Positions 5,461-11,188 of a DNA stretch of 11,188 bases are shown piece after piece. Position numbers and translations under genes: made by a program. The stretch spans positions 1 to 11,188 of the forward strand of contig SLBU01000030.1 of assembly GCA_007126175.1 (NCBI GenBank). Reading direction: 5' to 3'. Below the pieces are notes generated by a model. It had not been told where the DNA came from and did no database searches. It saw only the letters and a list, made by a program, of their open reading frames with translations. This stretch comes from Kiritimatiellia bacterium. GTDB taxonomy: Bacteria > Verrucomicrobiota > Kiritimatiellia > UBA8416. Numbering within the stretch: position 1 is the stretch's first letter; each line of letters starts with the position of its first letter.

Positions 5461-6060
5461 ATGATTACGTATGTAAAAGGGATTTTGGTGGAGAAGCATC
5501 CGACGCGGGTGGTTGTGGATGTGGGGGGGCTGGGGTATGAGGTTTTTATTCCGTTGAGCAGCTATGATCGGCTGCCGGGGACGGGGGCAGAGGCGTGCCT
5601 GCTGACCGTGGACCATGTGCGGGAGGATGCGCACATTTTGTATGGATTTGTGTCGGAGGGGGAGCGGCAGTTGTTCGGGATGCTGACAGCCGTTTCGGGT
5701 ATTGGTCCGAAGTCGGCTTTGAGTGCATTGAGTGGTATGACGGTACGCGAGCTGAAGGCGGCAGTGGCGGAAGGGAATGTGAAGCGCATTAGTTCGGTGC
5801 CGGGGATCGGGGCCAAGACGGCAGAACGGATTGTGGTGGAGTTGCGGCATAAGCTTTCGGCGGGTGAGGTGCTCGAGGCGGTGGCGGGTGCGGATGATGC
5901 GGGGGATCCGCTCAACACGGGCTTACGCGATGCGTTGCTGGCGCTGATGGCGTTGGGCTATAAGCAGGAGGATGCCCGCAAGATGGTGCTGGCAGCAAGT
6001 AAGAAGCATCCGGAGATAACGGATGTGGAGAAATTGATCAAGATTGCGTTGTCGAGGTAG
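5461..6060 (+). CDS. ruvA: Holliday junction branch-migration subunit RuvA
   Basis: A 199-residue junction-binding protein that tetramerises on the four-way junction and loads RuvB. It has an N-terminal OB-fold (about 1-63) with the acidic pin Glu55-Asp56 in [11 protein letters not shown]. Two helix-hairpin-helix motifs follow, VSGIGPK (78-84) and VPGIGAK (113-119). The C-terminal domain III (about 150-199) contains [12 protein letters not shown] and would contact RuvB. The start ATG is preceded by AAGGA (5452-5456) with a 4-nt spacer; longer in-frame starts would extend back inside ruvC and have no homology. ruvB begins 10 nt after the stop. Confidence 0.97.
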   Translation: MITYVKGILVEKHPTRVVVDVGGLGYEVFIPLSSYDRLPGTGAEACLLTVDHVREDAHILYGFVSEGERQLFGMLTAVSGIGPKSALSALSGMTVRELKAAVAEGNVKRISSVPGIGAKTAERIVVELRHKLSAGEVLEAVAGADDAGDPLNTGLRDALLALMALGYKQEDARKMVLAASKKHPEITDVEKLIKIALSR

Positions 6061-6070
6061 CAGGTTTTTG

Positions 6071-7087
6071 ATGGAACGTCCAATCGATACACTAAATATA
6101 AAGGATCAGGCCTTCGATCAGAAGTTGCGCCCGGCGCAATTTGCGGATTTTGCGGGTCAACCGAAGGTGTTGGAGCGTCTGGAGCTGGCGGTGGAGGCGG
6201 CACGGCAGCGGGGGGATGTACTGGATCATGTGTTGCTATCGGGGCCACCGGGGCTTGGCAAGACGACGCTGGCAAATATTCTGGCCAATGAGATGGGCAG
6301 CCAGATCCGGATTACGTCGGGGCCGGTGATCGACAAGGCTGGGGATTTGGCGGGGCTGCTGACGAGTCTGGAGCGAGGGGATATCCTGTTTATCGATGAA
6401 ATTCACCGGATGCAGAAGACGGTGGAGGAGTATTTGTATTCGGCGATGGAGGATTTTGTGCTGGATATCATGATTGATCAGGGCCCCAATGCGCGGTCGG
6501 TCCGGCTGGAGATTCCGCGGTTTACGTTGGTGGGAGCGACTACCCGACGGGGTTTGATATCGGCGCCATTGCGGTCGCGATTCGGGTTGAATAACCGGTT
6601 GGATTATTATGATACGGGGACGCTGGTAAAGATTGTGCAGCGTTCGGCGAAGTTGCTGGATGTGGCAATAGCCGATGATGGTGCCGATGAGATTGCACGG
6701 CGGGCCCGGGGAACGCCGCGGATTGCCAATAATTTGTTGCGCCGGGTACGGGATTATGCGCAGGTGCGGGCGGACAATCGGATAGACCGGTCTGTGGCGG
6801 ATCGTGCACTGGAGATGTTGGAGATTGACAAGCATGGTCTGGATGACATGGACAAGCGGATTCTGGAGACGATCATGCGCAAGTTTGGCGGAGGGCCGGT
6901 TGGGTTGAGCAATATTGCGGTATCGGTTGGAGAGGAGCCGGACACGATTGAAGAGGTCTATGAGCCCTATTTGATCCAGGAAGGCTATATGGCTCGTACG
7001 CCAAAGGGCCGGGTGGTGACGCCGCTGTGCTATACGCGTTTCGGTATCAGTCCGGGGAGCTTGCAGCAGGACGAACTGGCGTTATGA
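6071..7087 (+). CDS. ruvB: Holliday junction branch-migration ATPase RuvB
   Basis: A 338-residue AAA+ motor that drives branch migration as hexameric rings flanking RuvA. Motifs in order: N-terminal [12 protein letters not shown] (19-30), Walker A GPPGLGKT (58-65), Walker B ILFIDE (105-110), sensor 1 GATTR (155-159), arginine finger in LRSRFG (Arg170), and sensor 2 in [18 protein letters not shown]-terminal winged-helix DNA-binding domain contains [11 protein letters not shown] and [17 protein letters not shown]. The ATG at 6071 gives normal family length and N-terminus. A TTG at 6044 in the same frame would overlap ruvA and is less likely. The ribosome binding site is weak (CAGG, 6061-6064), suggesting dependence on translation of ruvA. 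The stop overlaps the tgt start as ATGA. Confidence 0.97.
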   Translation: MERPIDTLNIKDQAFDQKLRPAQFADFAGQPKVLERLELAVEAARQRGDVLDHVLLSGPPGLGKTTLANILANEMGSQIRITSGPVIDKAGDLAGLLTSLERGDILFIDEIHRMQKTVEEYLYSAMEDFVLDIMIDQGPNARSVRLEIPRFTLVGATTRRGLISAPLRSRFGLNNRLDYYDTGTLVKIVQRSAKLLDVAIADDGADEIARRARGTPRIANNLLRRVRDYAQVRADNRIDRSVADRALEMLEIDKHGLDDMDKRILETIMRKFGGGPVGLSNIAVSVGEEPDTIEEVYEPYLIQEGYMARTPKGRVVTPLCYTRFGISPGSLQQDELAL

Positions 7088-8283
7088 TTGTGGCAGAAGA
7101 TATGGCGAAACCGGGCGTCTGTGCGATGCCGCAAGAGATCCCGGGAACTTTTACGGTGCTGGCTGAGGATCGTGGGACGGGGGCACGTTGCGGCGTGCTG
7201 CACACGGCGCATGGGGCTCTCGAGACCCCGGTTTTCATGCCGGTGGGCACGCAGGCGAGTGTGAAGGCGATGAGTTCTGCGGAGTTGGAGGATCTCGGGG
7301 TTTCGATTCTACTGGGCAACACATACCATTTGCATTTGCGTCCGGGGTTGGAGGTGATCGGTGCCGCCGGGGGATTGCATGCGTTCATGGATTGGTCCCG
7401 CCCGATTCTTACGGATAGCGGAGGCTATCAGGTGTTCAGTCTGGCGCAATCGCGCAAGATCCAGGACGAAGGGGTGGTGTTCCAATCGCACCTGGATGGA
7501 AGCCGTCTTTTTCTGGGACCGGTAGAGGCGATGGCCATCCAGCGAACGCTGGGATCGGATATTGCCATGGTTTTTGACGAATGCATTCCGGCGGGTAGTA
7601 CGCGTGATTACGCTTGTCAGTCTACGGCTCGGACGGTAGACTGGGCGGCTCGATGTCGGGAGCAGCCGCGTGCGCCGGGTCAACTGGTATTCGGTATTGT
7701 GCAAGGGGGGGCGTTCGAGGATTTGCGCCGGCAATGTGCGCGGGAACTGCAAGCGATCGGCTTTGACGGTTACGCGGTTGGGGGGGTGAGTGTTGGTGAA
7801 CCGGAAGATATTTTGATGAAAGGGGTTGCGGATGGCGTGGCGGAGTTGCCGCGGGATCGTCCGCGTTATTTGATGGGAGTTGGGCGTATGTCCCAGATGG
7901 TTCGGGCGGTGGCGATGGGAATCGACATGTTCGATTGTGTGATGCCGACGCGCTATGCCCGCAATGGTTCGGCGTTTACGCGCACCGGGGTATATCCGGT
8001 GAAGGCAGCGTCCAATCGTCTGGATCAGCGTCCGGTCGAGGAGGGCTGTACCTGTTACACGTGCAGCCGTTATACGCGGTCGTATGTGCGGCATTTGTTG
8101 CATGCCGGGGAAATTTTAGGGTTGCGCTTGTTGACGGTGCATAACATACATCGTTACATGTGTTTTATGGGGGAGATGCGTGCGGCGATTCGCAATCAGT
8201 GTTTTGGGGATTTTATGGATTCCGTGCTGGATGTGGAACGCAAAGCGGTATTTTGCGGGGATGATGCCGTGCGGGGTTGTTAG
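7084..8283 (+). CDS. tgt: tRNA-guanine transglycosylase (queuine/preQ1 transferase)
   Basis: The enzyme exchanges the wobble guanine of GUN-anticodon tRNAs for preQ1 on the path to queuosine. The predicted product has 399 residues. Visible are the substrate-pocket Asp111 in [14 protein letters not shown], the [12 protein letters not shown] loop, the nucleophile Asp284 in FDCVMPTR, and the zinc site Cys322, Cys324, Cys327 and His353. The Cys327-His353 spacing is as in the Zymomonas enzyme. I chose ATG 7084 because it overlaps the ruvB stop as ATGA. It gives about 15-20 extra N-terminal residues over typical bacterial Tgt; Met codons at 7102 and 7126 are alternatives. queA, often found beside tgt, is absent here. 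Confidence 0.96.
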   Translation: MIVAEDMAKPGVCAMPQEIPGTFTVLAEDRGTGARCGVLHTAHGALETPVFMPVGTQASVKAMSSAELEDLGVSILLGNTYHLHLRPGLEVIGAAGGLHAFMDWSRPILTDSGGYQVFSLAQSRKIQDEGVVFQSHLDGSRLFLGPVEAMAIQRTLGSDIAMVFDECIPAGSTRDYACQSTARTVDWAARCREQPRAPGQLVFGIVQGGAFEDLRRQCARELQAIGFDGYAVGGVSVGEPEDILMKGVADGVAELPRDRPRYLMGVGRMSQMVRAVAMGIDMFDCVMPTRYARNGSAFTRTGVYPVKAASNRLDQRPVEEGCTCYTCSRYTRSYVRHLLHAGEILGLRLLTVHNIHRYMCFMGEMRAAIRNQCFGDFMDSVLDVERKAVFCGDDAVRGC

Positions 8284-8387
8284 TGGCGGGGTCGCCTGTG
8301 ATATTGGCATTGAGCCCCCATGGGGCACGCGGCTCGGGCTACAACGGTTCTTGAATATATAGGTTACTACAAAAAAGGAGATATGAG
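8284..8387 (+). promoter_or_regulatory. tgt-yajC gap with palindrome and strong yajC ribosome binding site
   Basis: This 104-nt gap is the longest within the yebC-secDF cluster. It holds the perfect palindrome CCCCATGGGG (8316-8325), which can also fold as GCCCC-CAT-GGGGC. There is no T-run after it, so a terminator is doubtful. An AT-rich TATATA (8356-8361) could be a -10 box but has no good -35 partner. AAAAAAGGAG (8371-8380) is a strong Shine-Dalgarno sequence 7 nt before the yajC ATG at 8388. A separate internal promoter for yajC-secDF is possible but not shown. Confidence 0.4.
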
Positions 8388-8714
8388 ATGATGGATCTGA
8401 TGGTTTTGGCGCAGGCGCAAGGTGGCAGCATGTTCAATATGGTTGTTCCGATGATTCTGGTATTCGGGATTTTGTATTTCATGATGATTCGTCCGCAGCA
8501 GCGCAAGGAGAAGGAGCGGCGGGCGATGATCGAGAATCTCAAGAGTGGCACCAAGGTGATATTTGGTGGTGGTTTTGTGGGTACGGTAACGAACGTGAAG
8601 GATTCGACCTTTGTAATCAAGGTTGCGGACAACGTGAAGGTGGAAGTGTTGCGTGGGTCTGTGAGCCGGATTATCGAGAAGGGGGAGAAGCTGGCGGACG
8701 AGGACCAGAAATAA
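8388..8714 (+). CDS. yajC: Preprotein translocase accessory subunit YajC
   Basis: A 108-residue inner-membrane protein that associates with SecDF and the SecYEG translocon. It has a short N-terminal segment, one membrane span (about 18-34) and the family signature FMMIRPQQRKEKE (31-43). A small cytosolic beta-rich domain with GTKVIFGGGFVGTVTNV follows, ending in a charged tail. The ATG at 8388 follows AAGGAG by 7 nt; the adjacent in-frame ATG at 8391 cannot be excluded. secDF begins 52 nt after the stop, the usual yajC-secD order. Confidence 0.95.
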   Translation: MMDLMVLAQAQGGSMFNMVVPMILVFGILYFMMIRPQQRKEKERRAMIENLKSGTKVIFGGGFVGTVTNVKDSTFVIKVADNVKVEVLRGSVSRIIEKGEKLADEDQK

Positions 8715-8766
8715 TAGAGCTGCGGTAGGTTTTCACGAAAAAGATGAACAGAGGAAAGCAGAGCGT

Positions 8767-11188
8767 ATGAAGAAGCATGCATGGTGGAATTGGATCCTGT
8801 TGGTTGGGCTGGTGGCGGCGTCCTTATCGCGCGTGATGCCGTGGCATGAGAAGGTTCGTTTCGGGCTGGATTTGCAGGGTGGCATCAGTTTTGTGGTGAA
8901 GGTGGATGAGGTGAAGATCGAGGAGGATCTTCTGGCCGCGCATGAGGGTGCCGCCTTGACCGATCAAGAGATGCAGGCGCAGGTTACGGATGCGTTGGAT
9001 GGTGCTTTGGATCGTTCGATCGAAGTATTGCGCAACCGGTTGAATGCGCTCGGGATTGAAGAGCCTAGCATTGTCAAGAAGGCCGATCGGATTGAGATTC
9101 AGTTGCCGGGGATCGGGGAGGATAAGCGCGAGGAGGCCGAGGCGCTGATACTGAGTGTCGGTTTTCTGGAGTTCCGGATGGTGCATGAGGATAGCCCTGT
9201 GCTGACAGAGCGGATGCTCTCGGAGGGGCGCGCACCGCGCGGTTGGCAGATTATTTCGTTGCAGGGCGGGCGGTTCTATGTGCCGTCAGATGAGGTGCCG
9301 GCTGAGGCGCGTGATGCGGCTTTTCGTGAGGCTACGGGGCGGTTTGACGTGCCGAGTCCGCGCTATGAACTGCTGATGAAGCAGCATGAGGTGCAAGGGC
9401 GTGTGGTCTATGCCCCCTATTTTGTGCATCGCACACCGGTTTTGCGGAGCACGGATCTACGCAACGCATCCCTGGATTTCACGAATATGAATCTCCCTGC
9501 TGTCGGAATTGAGTTCACAACGCGTGGTGCGACGCGTTTCGGGCAGATCACCGAGCAATATGCGCCGGGTGGCACGTTGAATCCGAGCGGGGAACGCCAG
9601 TTGGCGATTGTGATTGACGGGACGTTGTATTCGTCGCCGCGTATTCGAGAGCCGATCTACGGTGGCCGTGCACAGATTACGGGTAATTTTACGCGTGATG
9701 AAGCGATGCGGCTGGTGCATGTGCTGCGTTCGGGGGCTTTGCCGACACGAGTGCGGATCGAAGAAAAGCGTTATGTGGCGCCCAGTCTGGGGCAGGATTC
9801 GATATCGAGCGGTCTGCGTTCGATTTTGATTGGTGGGATCGGTGTACTGCTTTTCATGCTGGTGTACTATCAGATCAGTGGTTTCGTGGCCGATGCGGCT
9901 TTGATGCTGAATATGCTTTTGTTGCCGTTGGGGATGATTCTGGCGGCCGGGTTCATGAGTATGGGGCGTGGGGGCGGCATGACGCTGCCTGTGCTGACCC
10001 TGCCGGGGGTGGCTGGTATTTTGCTGACGATTGGTATGGCGGTGGACGCAAATGTCCTCATTTTCGAGCGTATACGCGAGGAGTTGAAGACAGGCAAGCG
10101 CTTCTGGGCGGCTATTTCGGCGGGATATGATCGTGCTTTCGTGACGATTATGGATGCGAATGTTACGACGCTGATGACGGGGGTGATTCTTTTTATCTTT
10201 GGTTCGGGGCCGATTCGCGGGTTTGCCGTGACCTTGTGCGGCGGCATTTTGGTAAGCATGTATACCTCATTGGTGGTCACGAAGCTGGTGTTTAGCACAT
10301 TGGCGGAATACACGCCGTTGAAGCGGTTACGGATGCTGAGTATCATCCCGAAGGAGACCGCCGTGGATTTTGTTGGCAAGCGTAAGATTGCGATGGTTTT
10401 CTCGCTGCTTGTGATTGTCCTGACGGGGTCACTGCTGCTGGTGCGTGCGGTGCAATCTCCGGGGGATGTATTCGGGGTTGATTTCACAGGTGGTTCGGCG
10501 ACGACGTTCCGGTTTGCGCCGGTGGAGGCTGGGCGTGTGCCTGTACCGGTGGACGAGCTGCGGGGTGCGCTGGAGGCTGCCGGTGTGGCCAATCCGGTGA
10601 TCCAATACCAACAGGAACTGGATAGTCCGAATGTGAGTTCGATGTTGCAGGTGAAGGCGGGTGTTGATACGGATGCTGAGGTACGCCAGGCGGAACTGGT
10701 GCGAACGGTGCTGCAGGAGCGTTTTGCGGATGCCGCATTTGAAGTTGTTGCGATGGATGAGGTTGGTGCCGAGATTGGCGACGAACTGAAGCGCAGCGCG
10801 CTGTGGTCGATCCTGTTGGCCTTGACGGGGATCATTCTTTACATCTCATGGCGTTTTGAGTTCGGATTTGCATTGGGGGCCATTGCGGCCTTAGTGCATG
10901 ATGTGCTCTTTACGGTGGGACTGTATGCACTCTTCGGGCGGCAGATCAGCCTGCCGATCGTGGCGGCGTTATTGACGATCGTCGGGTATTCGGTGAACGA
11001 TACGATTGTGGTATTCGATCGAATCCGTGAGGATCTGAAGCTGATCCGGGGAAAGGATTTTCTGACGATCTGCAATTTGAGTATTAACCAGACGCTGAGC
11101 CGGACGGTGCTGACGTCGCTCACAACGCTGATCACCATTGCGATGCTGCTGATTTTTGGTGGTGGTGCCATCTTTGATTTTGCGTTGG
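8767..11188 (+). CDS. secDF: Fused protein-export membrane protein SecDF (3' end beyond window)
   Basis: One uninterrupted frame of 807 complete codons covers both SecD and SecF and runs off the right edge. These RND-family proteins use the proton gradient to pull secreted proteins from SecYEG on the outer face of the membrane. The SecD half has membrane span 1 (about 9-24), GLDLQGG (33-39), a large periplasmic domain to about 345, spans from about 353, and GMAVDANVLIFERIREE with the proton-path Asp427. The SecF half starts with a span at 541-559, then GVDFTGG (570-576), a second periplasmic domain, and GYSVNDTIVVFDRIRED with Asp745. Reading through the junction (about 500-540) shows no stop. 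The start ATG has GAGGA (8751-8755) at an 11-nt spacing, which is long. Bacillus and Bacteroidota also carry SecDF as one chain; E. coli has two proteins. Perhaps a few dozen C-terminal residues are missing. Confidence 0.96.
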   Translation, partial: MKKHAWWNWILLVGLVAASLSRVMPWHEKVRFGLDLQGGISFVVKVDEVKIEEDLLAAHEGAALTDQEMQAQVTDALDGALDRSIEVLRNRLNALGIEEPSIVKKADRIEIQLPGIGEDKREEAEALILSVGFLEFRMVHEDSPVLTERMLSEGRAPRGWQIISLQGGRFYVPSDEVPAEARDAAFREATGRFDVPSPRYELLMKQHEVQGRVVYAPYFVHRTPVLRSTDLRNASLDFTNMNLPAVGIEFTTRGATRFGQITEQYAPGGTLNPSGERQLAIVIDGTLYSSPRIREPIYGGRAQITGNFTRDEAMRLVHVLRSGALPTRVRIEEKRYVAPSLGQDSISSGLRSILIGGIGVLLFMLVYYQISGFVADAALMLNMLLLPLGMILAAGFMSMGRGGGMTLPVLTLPGVAGILLTIGMAVDANVLIFERIREELKTGKRFWAAISAGYDRAFVTIMDANVTTLMTGVILFIFGSGPIRGFAVTLCGGILVSMYTSLVVTKLVFSTLAEYTPLKRLRMLSIIPKETAVDFVGKRKIAMVFSLLVIVLTGSLLLVRAVQSPGDVFGVDFTGGSATTFRFAPVEAGRVPVPVDELRGALEAAGVANPVIQYQQELDSPNVSSMLQVKAGVDTDAEVRQAELVRTVLQERFADAAFEVVAMDEVGAEIGDELKRSALWSILLALTGIILYISWRFEFGFALGAIAALVHDVLFTVGLYALFGRQISLPIVAALLTIVGYSVNDTIVVFDRIREDLKLIRGKDFLTICNLSINQTLSRTVLTSLTTLITIAMLLIFGGGAIFDFAL

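Noticed and set aside
8316..8325. CCCCATGGGG palindrome as an intrinsic terminator after tgt
   Set aside because: The stem is only five pairs and no T-run follows it.
10300..10400. Possible separate secD and secF genes
   Set aside because: Reading the frame through the junction shows no stop codon and no restart signal, so the two halves are one fused gene.
9870..10835. Minus-strand open frame opposite secDF
   Set aside because: It is Ser/Thr-rich low-complexity antisense of a conserved SecDF sequence with all the expected motifs on the + strand.

Overview
The window is mostly bacterial housekeeping sequence, all on the + strand. A compact gene cluster for translation, recombination and protein export runs from about 2.0 kb to the right edge. 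It is preceded by a membrane polysaccharide gene and two unusually structured non-coding stretches. Fused SecDF, an EF-G-2-type factor and the style of the O-antigen-ligase-like protein would fit a member of the PVC group (Verrucomicrobiota/Kiritimatiellota or a relative). No rRNA or other phylogenetic marker was available, so this placement is a low-confidence guess.

Layout. 1-358: no credible gene. It holds a 92-nt imperfect inverted repeat (143-234), a two-copy 7-bp repeat inside that element, a three-copy 7-bp repeat (321-341) and a GC-rich repeat-like segment. 359-1663: multi-spanning O-antigen ligase/polymerase-like protein. 1664-2043: 380 nt without a convincing gene but with several dyads, a terminator-like hairpin, a possible promoter and one doubtful 25-residue hydrophobic ORF. 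2044-4074: EF-G-2-like translational GTPase with altered nucleotide-binding motifs. 4075-4173: short gap with two mutually exclusive hairpins. 4174-11188: yebC, ruvC, ruvA, ruvB, tgt, yajC and a fused secDF that runs off the right edge.

How the genes fit together. yebC/ruvC and ruvB/tgt overlap by 4 nt. ruvC-ruvA are 22 nt apart and ruvA-ruvB 10 nt apart, so yebC-ruvC-ruvA-ruvB-tgt is very probably one transcript. yajC-secDF follow after a 104-nt gap and may share it. RuvA, RuvB and RuvC form the Holliday-junction resolvasome. Tgt makes the queuosine precursor modification in tRNA. YajC and SecDF are Sec-translocon accessories. YebC and the EF-G-2-like protein both belong to translation-associated families. 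In E. coli these genes are split among yebC-ruvC, ruvAB and (queA-)tgt-yajC-secDF; here they are joined and queA is absent from the block.

I found no CRISPR array, transposase, tRNA, rRNA, phage gene or defence gene. The items most worth a second look are the altered GTPase motifs of the EF-G-2 protein and its position beside yebC, and the repeat and dyad structures in the two long non-coding stretches. I do not see convincing evidence for a wholly new multi-gene system.
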